The translations under genes and the position numbers were made by a program. From NCBI RefSeq assembly GCF_021271205.1, contig NZ_JAIWKS010000005.1, positions 124,001-188,000 on the forward strand: 64,000 bases of DNA, given 5' to 3'. Source of the DNA: Pseudomonas uvaldensis (GTDB taxonomy: Bacteria; Pseudomonadota; Gammaproteobacteria; Pseudomonadales; Pseudomonadaceae). Positions 1-8,810 of the stretch are shown piece after piece. The notes below the pieces were generated by a model. That model was not told the DNA's origin, ran no database searches, and saw nothing but the letters and a program-made list of their open reading frames with translations. Within the stretch, counting starts at the first letter, position 1. Each line of letters starts with the position of its first letter.

Positions 1-263
1 GCCGGCCTTCATGGTGGCGATTGTGCGCAGGCGCCGGGAGCGTCGTTTACCTATTCGCGACATCCACGTACTTATCGCGACCAGCCCCCAACCACCGGGG
101 CTTGCGCGTCGGGAACAGATTGGGCCATGTCGCCCATGGATAAGGTTCCGGCCCTGCGCGGCCCCACACTCGCCCCAACAGACAAACAACGTTTTCTGCC
201 TTGCGTAGCACAACCGATTAGCCATATTTCGCCGGCCACACAGATGGCCATGAGGATAAAACG
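1..263 (+). promoter_or_regulatory. gbcA upstream region with candidate GbdR site
   Basis: Gene-free stretch upstream of gbcA. TGTCG at 128-132 is followed after exactly 11 bases by GGTTC at 144-148. This layout matches CTGTCG-N11-GGTCG upstream of the dipeptidase gene (17395-17416) and between sdaB and cbcX (29820-29841), and it points toward the gene as at the other sites. GbdR is the known activator of gbcA in P. aeruginosa; assigning this motif to GbdR is inference. The second half-site is only a partial match (GGT). Confidence 0.45.
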
Positions 264-1559
264 ATGGACGTAACTACAACCCTGAGCCTGGGCGATCCAC
301 TGGAACCCGCACGCAAGGCCACCGCACAGATGCTGCAGGAACGCGAGCGCACGTTCTCGCTGCCGCAGCCGTTCTATTGCGATGAGCGCCTGTTCGACAT
401 CGACATGCAGGAAATCTTCCAGAAGGAATGGCTGATCGCCGGCATGACTTGCGAGATCCCGACCAAGGGCAACTACCTGACCCTGCAGGTAGGCAAGAAC
501 CCGATCATCGTGATTCGTGGCGCCGAAGGCGTGGTGCATGCGTTCCACAACGTCTGCCGTCACCGTGGCTCCCGGTTGTGCACCAGCGACAAGGGCAAGG
601 TTGCCAAGCTGGTCTGCCATTACCACCAGTGGACCTACGAACTGGACGGTCGCCTGCTGTTCGCCGGCACCGAAATGGGCGCCGACTTCGACATGAAGCA
701 GTACGGCCTCAAGCCCGTGAACGTGAAAACGGCCGGCGGTTACATCTTCATCAGCCTGGCGGAAAACCCACCACCCATCGATGACTTCTTGTCCACGCTG
801 AACCACTACATGGAACCGTACGACATGGAAAACACCAAGGTGGCGGTGCAAACCACCTTGATGGAAAAAGCCAACTGGAAACTGGTGCTGGAGAACAACC
901 GCGAGTGCTACCACTGCGGCGGCTCACACCCGGAATTGCTCAAGACCCTGTTGGAATGGGACGACGTCACCGACCCACGCGCCGACCAGGCCTTCAAGGA
1001 CCACGTGGCCGAATCCGCCGCCGCCTGGGAAGCCGAGAAAATCCCTTACGCCCACAAGAGCTTCGGCCTGCGTAACCGCATCGTGCGCATGCCACTGCTC
1101 AAGGGCACCGTGTCGATGACCATGGACGGCAAGCAGGGCTGCGCCAAGCTGATGGGCCGCATCAAGAACCCGGACCTGGGCTCGATGCGCATCCTGCACC
1201 TGCCGCACTCGTGGAACCACTGCATGGGCGACCACATCATCGTGTTTACCGTGTGGCCGATCAGCGCCCAGGAAACCATGGTCACCACCAAATGGCTGGT
1301 GCACAAGGACGCAGTCGAAGGCGTGGACTACGACGTGGAGCGCATGCGCCAGGTCTGGGACGCCACCAACGACCAGGACCGTCGCCTGGCCGAAGAAAAC
1401 CAGCGCGGCATCAACTCCACCGCCTACCAGCCGGGCCCGTACTCCAAGACCTACGAGTTCGGCGTGGTGAACTTCGTGGATTGGTACAGCGAGCGTATGC
1501 TCAACAACCTGGGAGCTGAGCCGGCGCCGTACCTCAAGGGCGTGCCGGTCCAGGGCTAA
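264..1559 (+). CDS. gbcA: Glycine betaine monooxygenase, Rieske oxygenase subunit GbcA
   Basis: 431-residue terminal oxygenase of the two-component system that demethylates glycine betaine to dimethylglycine with release of formaldehyde. The Rieske [2Fe-2S] site is visible as C98-R-H100 and C118-H-Y-H121. The mononuclear iron site follows the ENNRECYHC stretch, with histidines near 217 and 222. Length and architecture fit the aromatic-ring-hydroxylase-like GbcA family. The partner reductase gbcB is not in the window and may lie just to the left. The start ATG follows an AGGATAAA purine stretch. The pathway continues in the dgc/etf operon at 9.5-17.3 kb, and control by GbdR is expected (motif at 128-148). 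Identification is firm, because synteny with the other choline genes agrees with the sequence. Confidence 0.93.
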   Translation: MDVTTTLSLGDPLEPARKATAQMLQERERTFSLPQPFYCDERLFDIDMQEIFQKEWLIAGMTCEIPTKGNYLTLQVGKNPIIVIRGAEGVVHAFHNVCRHRGSRLCTSDKGKVAKLVCHYHQWTYELDGRLLFAGTEMGADFDMKQYGLKPVNVKTAGGYIFISLAENPPPIDDFLSTLNHYMEPYDMENTKVAVQTTLMEKANWKLVLENNRECYHCGGSHPELLKTLLEWDDVTDPRADQAFKDHVAESAAAWEAEKIPYAHKSFGLRNRIVRMPLLKGTVSMTMDGKQGCAKLMGRIKNPDLGSMRILHLPHSWNHCMGDHIIVFTVWPISAQETMVTTKWLVHKDAVEGVDYDVERMRQVWDATNDQDRRLAEENQRGINSTAYQPGPYSKTYEFGVVNFVDWYSERMLNNLGAEPAPYLKGVPVQG

Positions 1560-1568
1560 AAGCAAAAG

Positions 1569-1650
1569 CTTCGCGAGCAAGTCCGCTTCCACACGGGATC
1601 TTCAGTGCAATGGAGATCCGGTGTGGGAGCGGGCTTGCTCGCGAAGACGG
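1569..1650. repeat. REP pair (REPIN) downstream of gbcA
   Basis: Two inverted copies of the REP core, one reading CGCGAGCAAGTCCGCTTCCACA and the other GTGGGAGCGGGCTTGCTCGCG on the opposite strand sense, separated by about 35 bases. It lies between convergent gbcA and the metallophosphoesterase gene, so it may double as a transcript-end structure. The left copy carries point changes. Confidence 0.85.
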
Positions 1651-1665
1651 TTCAAGCAGCACCGA

Positions 1666-2910
1666 TCACTTCGAAGACCACCGCACCGACCCATCCTCGC
1701 CATAGAACGTCTCTTCGATGTTCTCCCCCACCAACCGCACCTTCACATACCCGTTCAAGACCCGCTCCGGATACGCCGGATCCCCCGCCAACTCCGTCTC
1801 CGACCATAGCACCCGGGCGTGCCCGTTCAGCTCGCTGGTGGTGCCGTAGGGAATCGCCCCATGTCCGGCGCAACGTGCATGCAAACCGCCTTGAGGCGCA
1901 TAGCAGATGCCGTTGTGCAAATGCCCCCAGTACCAGTAGTCCGGCTCGCGCCCGAGGGCGTCGCACACCGGCTGATAAAGCGCAGTCTTGTGGTGTCCGG
2001 AAATATCGAAGCCCTGGTGATGACTGAGCACCATCAATTTCTTGCGTATGGGCAGGCCTTTCATCCAGTTGATCTGCTGCTCGTTGAGCGTGCCATCCAT
2101 GTACAGGTTCATGGCGTCCGAGGCATAGGCGGTGTCCAGACCGACCACCAGCCAGTCGTCGTTGTACAAGGCAAAGTAACTGGTCCCCTGCTGCACGGGG
2201 AAGCGCGCCGCCAGTTCCTTGAAATAGCCATGGGCGCCGCTGTACATCTCGTGGTTGGAATTGAGGGTGAACGAGCCATGTTTGCCTTGAGGCCAGCCCG
2301 CCATGTCGACATCTTCCTGGGACTGAGTCCCGGCGTAATACACATCCCCCAGGTGAATGGTGAAATCGGCTTGTGCCAACTGCATCTGATTGGCTACGGC
2401 CACCGCCGGGGCGTGGCTGTCGAACGGCCCGGTGCCCCAGTCGCCGGCGATGGCCAGGACGACATCGTTGTCCATTTTCACCAAAGCCGGATTGGTCGCG
2501 AAGGTCGCATGGTGACGCAGGTTCTCGATCCATTTGAGCAGCGCCTCGCTCCACAGCAGGTCCAGCAACTCCCATTTACGACAGCCCAACAAGGTGCCGT
2601 CCTTGAGCACACGGGTCGGCAATTCGTCCTCGCTTTGCGGCAAGGGCGTGGCGTTGCCGATCTTCAGGATCGACAGACCGTGGGCCAGTTCCCATGGGAC
2701 GGCCGGTTCGTCATCCGGCAGGTCACCGTGCTCGATGACGTGCCGGGCCTGGTCATGACCCCGTTGCAACAGTTTGACGATGGCCTGGAACTCCTCGGGC
2801 TCCAGGTCGTTGACGAGTTTTTTCCAGGACATTTCCAGGCGCGTCACCAACCCGTGCAACCGGACCTTGACCTTGTCGAACTCATGTTCCAGATGATGCA
2901 GTAATGACAT
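1666..2910 (-). CDS. Metallophosphoesterase (calcineurin-like)
   Basis: 414-residue protein with the complete metallophosphoesterase signature in order: GDWG, LGDVYYAG, SNHEMY, SHHQG and GHLHNG. These supply the di-metal ligands of a calcineurin-like phosphatase. The N-terminal 140 residues are predominantly helical and charged and lack a signal peptide, so a cytoplasmic location is likely. The ATG at 2910 is preferred over one six codons earlier because AAGGAG lies nine bases before it. It is the last gene of a minus-strand cluster behind the di-heme cytochrome gene, with a 27-base gap, so the two are almost certainly cotranscribed. The substrate is unknown, and I know of no characterised member in this context. 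Confidence 0.85.
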   Translation of the reverse strand: MSLLHHLEHEFDKVKVRLHGLVTRLEMSWKKLVNDLEPEEFQAIVKLLQRGHDQARHVIEHGDLPDDEPAVPWELAHGLSILKIGNATPLPQSEDELPTRVLKDGTLLGCRKWELLDLLWSEALLKWIENLRHHATFATNPALVKMDNDVVLAIAGDWGTGPFDSHAPAVAVANQMQLAQADFTIHLGDVYYAGTQSQEDVDMAGWPQGKHGSFTLNSNHEMYSGAHGYFKELAARFPVQQGTSYFALYNDDWLVVGLDTAYASDAMNLYMDGTLNEQQINWMKGLPIRKKLMVLSHHQGFDISGHHKTALYQPVCDALGREPDYWYWGHLHNGICYAPQGGLHARCAGHGAIPYGTTSELNGHARVLWSETELAGDPAYPERVLNGYVKVRLVGENIEETFYGEDGSVRWSSK

Positions 2911-2937
2911 GTGAACGCTCCTTCGCAATGCCCTGGG

Positions 2938-4812
2938 TCACAGGGTTTTCATGAACTCGATCAAGGCCCGTTTGTCGGCGTCCGACAGCTGCGTGCCATA
3001 CAGGTGGCCGCCGTTGTGATTGCCTTCCAGGCGGGTGTCGTATTTGAAATCCGCCGAAGCTTTCATCTGCTCGCCACTGGTGATGAAGCCCACCTTCTCC
3101 GGGTCGTAGATGTCGGAGCCGGTGTAGAACACCTGCGGACGTCGTTCCGGCGGCTGCAGCAGATCCCACAAAGTCGGTACCGAGCCGTTATGCAGGTACG
3201 GCGCCCGCAACCAGATACCGTCGGTAGGCGTGTTGCTGTAGCTCTGGGTCTTGCGGTAGGCGCCGAAGTCGAACGGCGGTTTCTTGAAGCCGTGGAAAGC
3301 CGATACCAGCCCTGTGGTAAAGGAGTTCAGGCGATGGGGATCGGTGCCCAGTTGGTCGATGTTGGTGGTGACCTGCCCGGTGTCGGCGCGACCGAAGTCA
3401 TGGCAACCGGCGCAGTTCTGCTCCCAGATCGGCTTGCCCTGGGCGACTTTTGCCTGATCCAGGGCGAACGGCCAGGCCGGCGCCTTGTGGCCCAGCAGCC
3501 AATTGGTGACCCGGTTGAAACTCGGCGGCAGCACCGATTCCGGCGTCGCACCCACCGCCATGGCCGCGGCGTAGTTACGCTCGTGGATCTTGTTGTTATT
3601 GCCGTCCCAGTGCAGGTACATCGACTCCCGGGGTTTCTGGTTCCAGACCTGCGGCAAGTCCACGGTGCCGATGGTGGAATCATCCGGGAAGCCGAACACC
3701 ACCATCTTGGTCGGGTTGAACGTGTCGGTCCGCCCTGGTCCCTGGGCCGGGCGTAGCTTCTGCCAGGCGTAGGCCTGCTTCTGCTTGATCAGCGCGCTTT
3801 TGGCCATCGGGATGATCAGGTAGCGGTTATACAGCTTCTCGAAAAAGCCCAGCTGGAATTTGGCGTTGATCGCCGCCATCACCGCATCGACGGTGAATTT
3901 CGGGTCACTGGCGCAGTCGTAGGCAAACCACTGGAAGGCCTGCAGTTGCAGCGTATTGGCCGGTGCGCTGGCGACCGGGATCGCTACGTCAGTGGCATTG
4001 GCCCGATAGGAACCGGTGTGGCACAAGGCGCAGTTCGGTTCTACCGTGGGATAGCCGAGCTGCCGCTTGGCCATCCCGATGGGCAGGTCGTTGCCGTTTT
4101 CATAGAGGAAACCGAACACCTCGTAGCCACCGGGCTTGGGCATTTTTTCCGGGCACATCTGCGGCAGCACGGCGAACAGGTAATAAGGAATCCGCGCCTC
4201 GATGCCCAGCCCGATGGCCGCGTATTTGTAATGGTCCTCATCGGACTTGAAGTCCGGTTGCGGCACCTCTCGTATCATCTGGTACCAGGTCTGGTAGCCG
4301 ATGAATCCCAGCACCAGTACCACGACCAGCGCACCCACCTTGAAGCCATGGCTTTTCCAGCGTTGCGCCCAACCTGCGCGCCACGCTCGCCACCCGGCGC
4401 AAAGCAAGGCCAGCGGGCGATTGGCGACCGGACTGCCCAGGTAGAGCAGGGTCCCCAGCACCAGGAACATGGTCAGGTCGCCCATCAGCATCGGCTTGAA
4501 CAAAGGCCCCTGGTTATTGGTGTTGATCAGGTAGATCCAGAACACCACCGCCACCAGCCGCGACAGCACGCACAACCACGAATGAATCACGAAACGCGGC
4601 GCATTGAACCCGGAGGGCATGTAGAACAGGCTGATCCCCACCAGCAACATGCCGGTGTTTTCCAGCCAGGGATCGGACAACACGGGGGGCAGGCCGAGCA
4701 TGGACGTCAGCAACGCCGGCGCGAACAACGCCGGAATCGCAAAGACCATGTTCATGACGATCCCCACCCAGATGATGCGTTGGAACCAGCGGATGTAGGT
4801 ATTCATGGGCAT
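2938..4812 (-). CDS. Membrane-anchored RoxA-like di-heme cytochrome c
   Basis: 624-residue protein in two parts. Residues 1-180 hold about five hydrophobic segments (near 12-45, 52-68, 75-97, 108-126 and 160-176), a small integral-membrane module. Residues 185-624 are a di-heme cytochrome with CALCH at 261-265 and CAGCH at 467-471. The second half resembles the di-haem peroxidase / rubber-oxygenase RoxA-like group (heme, long insertion, second heme near the C terminus, LRAPYLHNGSVPTL motif). It probably exposes its hemes to the periplasm and passes electrons or oxidises a hydrophobic substrate. A neighbouring FAD/Fe-S GMC protein upstream suggests an electron donor, but this is inference. AAGGA precedes the ATG at 4812; an in-frame ATG two codons later is also possible. 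Confidence 0.78.
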   Translation of the reverse strand: MPMNTYIRWFQRIIWVGIVMNMVFAIPALFAPALLTSMLGLPPVLSDPWLENTGMLLVGISLFYMPSGFNAPRFVIHSWLCVLSRLVAVVFWIYLINTNNQGPLFKPMLMGDLTMFLVLGTLLYLGSPVANRPLALLCAGWRAWRAGWAQRWKSHGFKVGALVVVLVLGFIGYQTWYQMIREVPQPDFKSDEDHYKYAAIGLGIEARIPYYLFAVLPQMCPEKMPKPGGYEVFGFLYENGNDLPIGMAKRQLGYPTVEPNCALCHTGSYRANATDVAIPVASAPANTLQLQAFQWFAYDCASDPKFTVDAVMAAINAKFQLGFFEKLYNRYLIIPMAKSALIKQKQAYAWQKLRPAQGPGRTDTFNPTKMVVFGFPDDSTIGTVDLPQVWNQKPRESMYLHWDGNNNKIHERNYAAAMAVGATPESVLPPSFNRVTNWLLGHKAPAWPFALDQAKVAQGKPIWEQNCAGCHDFGRADTGQVTTNIDQLGTDPHRLNSFTTGLVSAFHGFKKPPFDFGAYRKTQSYSNTPTDGIWLRAPYLHNGSVPTLWDLLQPPERRPQVFYTGSDIYDPEKVGFITSGEQMKASADFKYDTRLEGNHNGGHLYGTQLSDADKRALIEFMKTL

Positions 4813-4860
4813 CCTTTTTCCTTGGGCCTATTCATGAGGTGCGGTGCTCTTCAGTCCGCC

Positions 4861-4924
4861 TTCGCGAGCAAGCCCGCTCCCACAGGAGATCGCGTACCCC
4901 TGTGGGAGCGGGCTTGCTCGCGAA
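4861..4924. repeat. REP pair (REPIN)
   Basis: Tight inverted pair, CGCGAGCAAGCCCGCTCCCA on the left and its complement on the right, separated by about 18 bases. It lies between the GMC fusion gene and the downstream cytochrome gene on the same strand. A hairpin here could attenuate or stabilise the cluster transcript. Confidence 0.9.
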
Positions 4925-4944
4925 ACAGTCGACTCGATCCGGCC

Positions 4945-7900
4945 TCAACCCAGGGCCGTCTTCTCCAGGTGTCCGAGGATGATCGGATACACATCCATCA
5001 CCGCGTCCTTGCCGAAGATGCAGTCGATATGGCCGTAGCCCGGCACTTCATGGCGGCTGAACAGTTGCGGGCCATGCATGTCGCACAGTCGTTCATAGGT
5101 CTTGAGGGTGCTCTGCGGCAGGTAGCATTGGTTGTCGGCACCGCTGATGAAGCAGATCGGCAATTTCAGCCGGTCGAAATGCGGCATGTAGACGTCGTTG
5201 CCCTTGAAGTCCACCAGATGCCCCTTACGCACAATCAGCGCCAGGTGTTCGAAGGTGTGCATGTTCGACTCGCCGAACAACTCATGAAGGTTGTCGTGCA
5301 GGGTTTCATTGAGGGTGTCGTGGCGATACAGCGAGGCGTACATGAAGGTGATGCGGTGGCAAACCGGGTTGGTGCAGTAGCCCTGGGCCTCGATCCGGGC
5401 ATAGCCATTGAGGGCCTTGTCATAGAGTTTGTTGAACCAGTTCTCCTTGGTGTCGGCATAGGCCGTCAGTGATTTGATGCCGATGGCGTCGAGCATCCCC
5501 GGCAGATGCAGGCCGGCCTTCAGTCCGGTGGCGGTGGCAACCACCGTGTCGGCGGCGATCTGCGAGCAGACCACCGAGCGCACCCCTTGCAAGCCCGCCA
5601 GCATCGACATAAAGAAGGTCGTCGCGCCATAGCAATGCACCACGCATTGCACGTCACGGGCCAGGGTCGCCTGCTGGATCTGCTCGATGGCAGCCTTGAA
5701 GTCGTACTGGGCCACTTGGTCACCGTTCCATTCCCGCTTGCTGGCGGGCAACAGGATGCTCACCCGCAGGTCCAGCAGCCAGACGTCGTACTCGTGCTTG
5801 CACAGGTATTCCAACAGGTTGGTATGGATGGTGTCGGTGGAAAAGATGTTCGAGCCCACACCCAGGCCATGCACCAACATCACCGGGCCCTTGCTGCCCG
5901 CCTGGTAACGGGTCAGACGCAGTTGGACGTTGTCTTCTGTCTCGAAGAAATGCACCGTCGGCGCCGGCGCGTCCAGCGGTCGCTTGATGCGCGGCGGCGC
6001 ATCCGGGTTGAAGTAGATGTCGCCGGCAAACACCCCGCCATAGCTCTCCCACAGGATACCGGCAAAGAACTTGCCGAACCGTGCCAGGGCATCCAACCGT
6101 TCGCGCTCGTTACGTGCGTTGAGCACTTTCATAGTGGTCATCTGCTTGGCGAAATCGGCCGGCAGAATGTGCATCACCCCCGAACCGATCACCGCGCCGG
6201 TCTTGTCCGGCCCGTGGTAAAGCGTGACATAGAGGGTACTGGTGTCGTGCCAGATGTTCAGCACGCCGTTGTCCTCGGGCACGGTTTTGAAGGCGCTGAA
6301 GTAATAGTCGCTGCCGTCCTCGGCGGTCAGTTTCATGTCGTAGTTCATGTGCCGCACGCCGACCTGTTCCTGGTATTGCTCGAACAGATTGAACACCCCA
6401 TTGCTGGCCACCAGCGGTTGTGGTGAGAGCAGCGGCGCATCGAGGGTGCCAACGATGGTCGCGGCGTGTTCTGGCTCCTTGATCAGGCGATTGAGGTCAT
6501 CGGCGGTGATGGTCAGCGTAAACTCGATGGGCGAATTGTCCGCCTTGCCACGTTTGGCCGCTGCTTCGTACAGCGTAAGGTCGGTGCCCTGCGGCTGGGT
6601 GAACGCCGTAGAGAAAAAGCCCTTCATGGTTTCAGTGAACTGCACCCCGAGGGTAGGCGCCGCCACCGGCTTGCGCGGTGCCGAAGGCAGGGTGTAGTCG
6701 ATCAGCCAGCCATGATCGGCCGCCAGCAGCGCCATGTTGCGCTCGCTCACCGCCGAAATGGTCAGCAGCGGGTTGACCGCCAGGGAGGTCGGAATCACCG
6801 CACCGTCGGCCACGTACAGGTTGGGGTAGACCTCCGTGCCGCTGGCACCGCTGAACACCTGCCCCTTGTGATTGACCACGCCCTGGGTGGCATCCTCACC
6901 CATCACGCACCCACCCAACGGGTGAACCGAAACGATGCTGTGCTTGAGCAGCTTGGTCCAGATCGGGTTCTCGACCCAGATCCCGCCCAGCGCCTTGGTG
7001 CACTGGTGCAGGCGTTCGTTGCCCAGGGTGACGTTCTCCTGCTCGCCGACGCCGGGCCAGTCGATGCGCAACTGATCCTTGTCGTCGAGCACCATGCGGC
7101 CCTTGCCATTGTCGTGGCTCATGATCAGGTAGGTCTGCATGTTATGCAGCGCGCCGTGGTAGGGGCCGCGCAGGAAGCTTTCAGCCTCCCGCCCCTTGTA
7201 TTTGAGGCTGGCACCGAAGCCGGTATCAGTAGGTACGCCGATCATCTCGGCGAACGCCGCCATGCTCGGCACCATCGGCCGGCCGAGGGCGCCGGGGATC
7301 GAGCCTTCTTCGATGACCATGCGGCTGCGCCAATCGCCTTCGGTGCGCATGTCGATGATGGAAGTAATGCATGGCCCCACCGGTTCCAGCTCCTTGGCCG
7401 AATGGGCACCGAAACCGATGCCGTTGATGGTCTGGTCGCAGTTGTGGCCGAACCCGAGGATGTCGCCGTTGCCGCTCATGTTTTCGCCCAACTGGTTGGA
7501 CATCGACAGGCCCTTGTCCCGTGAGCGCAGCATGATTTCCGTGGTGCCCAGGGTGCCGGCGGACACCACCACAATGTCGGCCCGCACGAACAACGTTGGC
7601 GCCGAGAACAGCTCGCGGCCGCTGTCCAGGTACTGGAAGTGCACGATCCAGCCGTTGCCGTCGCGCTCCAGGTGGCGCACCTCGGCCTGGCAGAAAATCT
7701 CCGCACCGTGGTTCCAGGCATCGGGCAGGTAATTCATCAGTGTGGTGTTCTTGGCCTTGTTGTTACAGCCCGAGACGCAATCGCCACAACCGTTGCATGG
7801 CAATTGTTCGACGCCGACGTGGTTGAGGTTGTTGGGCAACTTGTCGAACGTCACGTTGATCGGCGGCTTGTAGAAATGTGCGCTCTGTTTGAGATAGTCG

Positions 7901-8397
7901 GCCGATTTGCTGTGGGCATCGAGCTTGGGCAGGTTTGGCTCCGAGGCCGGATAGGCGTTGGGCTTGAGCATCTCGCGAGCCCGGGCATAGCCTTCCTTGA
8001 GCAACGTGTCTTGATGGTCACGTACCGCCTGTGGCCAGCGCGGATCCTCGAACACACCAGGTTCTGGCTCCAGCGAGACGTTGGCATTGATCAGCGAAGT
8101 GCCACCCAGGCCGCAACCGACCACCACGTTCTGCTGAGCATTGACGTGCAGGTCGTACAACCCGGTTCGCGAGCCAATGTGACCGTCCGGGTCATGGACC
8201 TGCAACTCCTCGGTGGCCGCGAGCATGGTGTTGGGGTACTCGCCGGGCTGGATTTCCCGGCCACGCTCCAACAGGCACACCTTGCGTCCGGCCCGGGACA
8301 GGCGCGAGGCGGCAATGCCGCCGCCATAGCCTGAACCGATGACGATCACATCGTAATGTTCCTGGATTTGGCTGATGGGGGTCGATATCCGTGTCAT
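4945..8397 (-). CDS. GMC/cholesterol-oxidase-like oxidoreductase fused to an alpha/beta hydrolase
   Basis: 1150-residue multidomain protein. Residues 15-40 carry an FAD dinucleotide-binding motif (GSGYGGG). Residues 201-211 contain C-x2-C-x2-C-x3-C, a [4Fe-4S]-type spacing known in some cholesterol-oxidase-like GMC proteins. The GMC C-terminal signature VHPLGGCVMG lies near residue 500. A middle region of about 200 residues follows. The last 330 residues form an alpha/beta hydrolase: oxyanion segment VHGLGVG, nucleophile elbow VHCYGA (Cys922 where serine is usual), acid region SGADNQ, and histidine in GYGHID. The fusion suggests oxidation of a sterol or other lipid alcohol coupled to ester or thioester chemistry. 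ATG at 8397 is chosen over TTG at 8403 because AGAGGA sits seven bases upstream. No signal peptide is evident. Confidence 0.82.
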   Translation of the reverse strand: MTRISTPISQIQEHYDVIVIGSGYGGGIAASRLSRAGRKVCLLERGREIQPGEYPNTMLAATEELQVHDPDGHIGSRTGLYDLHVNAQQNVVVGCGLGGTSLINANVSLEPEPGVFEDPRWPQAVRDHQDTLLKEGYARAREMLKPNAYPASEPNLPKLDAHSKSADYLKQSAHFYKPPINVTFDKLPNNLNHVGVEQLPCNGCGDCVSGCNNKAKNTTLMNYLPDAWNHGAEIFCQAEVRHLERDGNGWIVHFQYLDSGRELFSAPTLFVRADIVVVSAGTLGTTEIMLRSRDKGLSMSNQLGENMSGNGDILGFGHNCDQTINGIGFGAHSAKELEPVGPCITSIIDMRTEGDWRSRMVIEEGSIPGALGRPMVPSMAAFAEMIGVPTDTGFGASLKYKGREAESFLRGPYHGALHNMQTYLIMSHDNGKGRMVLDDKDQLRIDWPGVGEQENVTLGNERLHQCTKALGGIWVENPIWTKLLKHSIVSVHPLGGCVMGEDATQGVVNHKGQVFSGASGTEVYPNLYVADGAVIPTSLAVNPLLTISAVSERNMALLAADHGWLIDYTLPSAPRKPVAAPTLGVQFTETMKGFFSTAFTQPQGTDLTLYEAAAKRGKADNSPIEFTLTITADDLNRLIKEPEHAATIVGTLDAPLLSPQPLVASNGVFNLFEQYQEQVGVRHMNYDMKLTAEDGSDYYFSAFKTVPEDNGVLNIWHDTSTLYVTLYHGPDKTGAVIGSGVMHILPADFAKQMTTMKVLNARNERERLDALARFGKFFAGILWESYGGVFAGDIYFNPDAPPRIKRPLDAPAPTVHFFETEDNVQLRLTRYQAGSKGPVMLVHGLGVGSNIFSTDTIHTNLLEYLCKHEYDVWLLDLRVSILLPASKREWNGDQVAQYDFKAAIEQIQQATLARDVQCVVHCYGATTFFMSMLAGLQGVRSVVCSQIAADTVVATATGLKAGLHLPGMLDAIGIKSLTAYADTKENWFNKLYDKALNGYARIEAQGYCTNPVCHRITFMYASLYRHDTLNETLHDNLHELFGESNMHTFEHLALIVRKGHLVDFKGNDVYMPHFDRLKLPICFISGADNQCYLPQSTLKTYERLCDMHGPQLFSRHEVPGYGHIDCIFGKDAVMDVYPIILGHLEKTALG

Positions 8398-8403
8398 GTT
8401 CAA

Positions 8404-8810
8404 GTCCTCTCAGGCGGAAGGGGCAACTCTGCGGTTGCCTGTCGATCAGGCGTACAGACGCCTGGCCACTCTCTCTTCGGGATTGAGCGGCAGTCAGCGG
8501 TGCTACAGGGGAAAAACCAGGTGCGTATCGACGCGCTATAGCCGTGCACGCTGATGAATGGCGCGCCGTCGGGGTAACAGGGTGGGAGGCGTCGGGACGC
8601 ACTTCACAGGAAGGTTCGGGCAAAAACGGGAGAGCGGGTTATCCATCATGTGTTCTCCCTGAACCTGACATGGATATAAGGTAGCGATGTCCTTGTGCCA
8701 TTGGAGTGAAGACAGGCGACAGCGCCCCGTCAAGGCAGTTCCTTAGAACTGTATGAAATTTGATCTATCGCGGTTTGAACTAAGCCAGCCGGGCTCCGCA
8801 GCCTTTGGCA
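8404..8810. promoter_or_regulatory. Upstream region of the GMC cluster with a short operator-like palindrome
   Basis: About 400 bases without a supported gene, presumably holding the promoter of the GMC-cytochrome-phosphoesterase cluster. The clearest structure is CAGTTC-CTTA-GAACTG at 8736-8751, a perfect 6+6 palindrome followed by an AT-rich stretch. It is not followed by a T-run, so an operator is more likely than a terminator. A related AGTTC-N4-GAACTGT occurs at 56682-56697. Confidence 0.35.

Noticed and set aside
1..12. A minus-strand ATG at the left edge that could start a divergent gene such as gbcB
   Set aside because: Only four codons are visible and there is no ribosome-binding site, so no call is possible.
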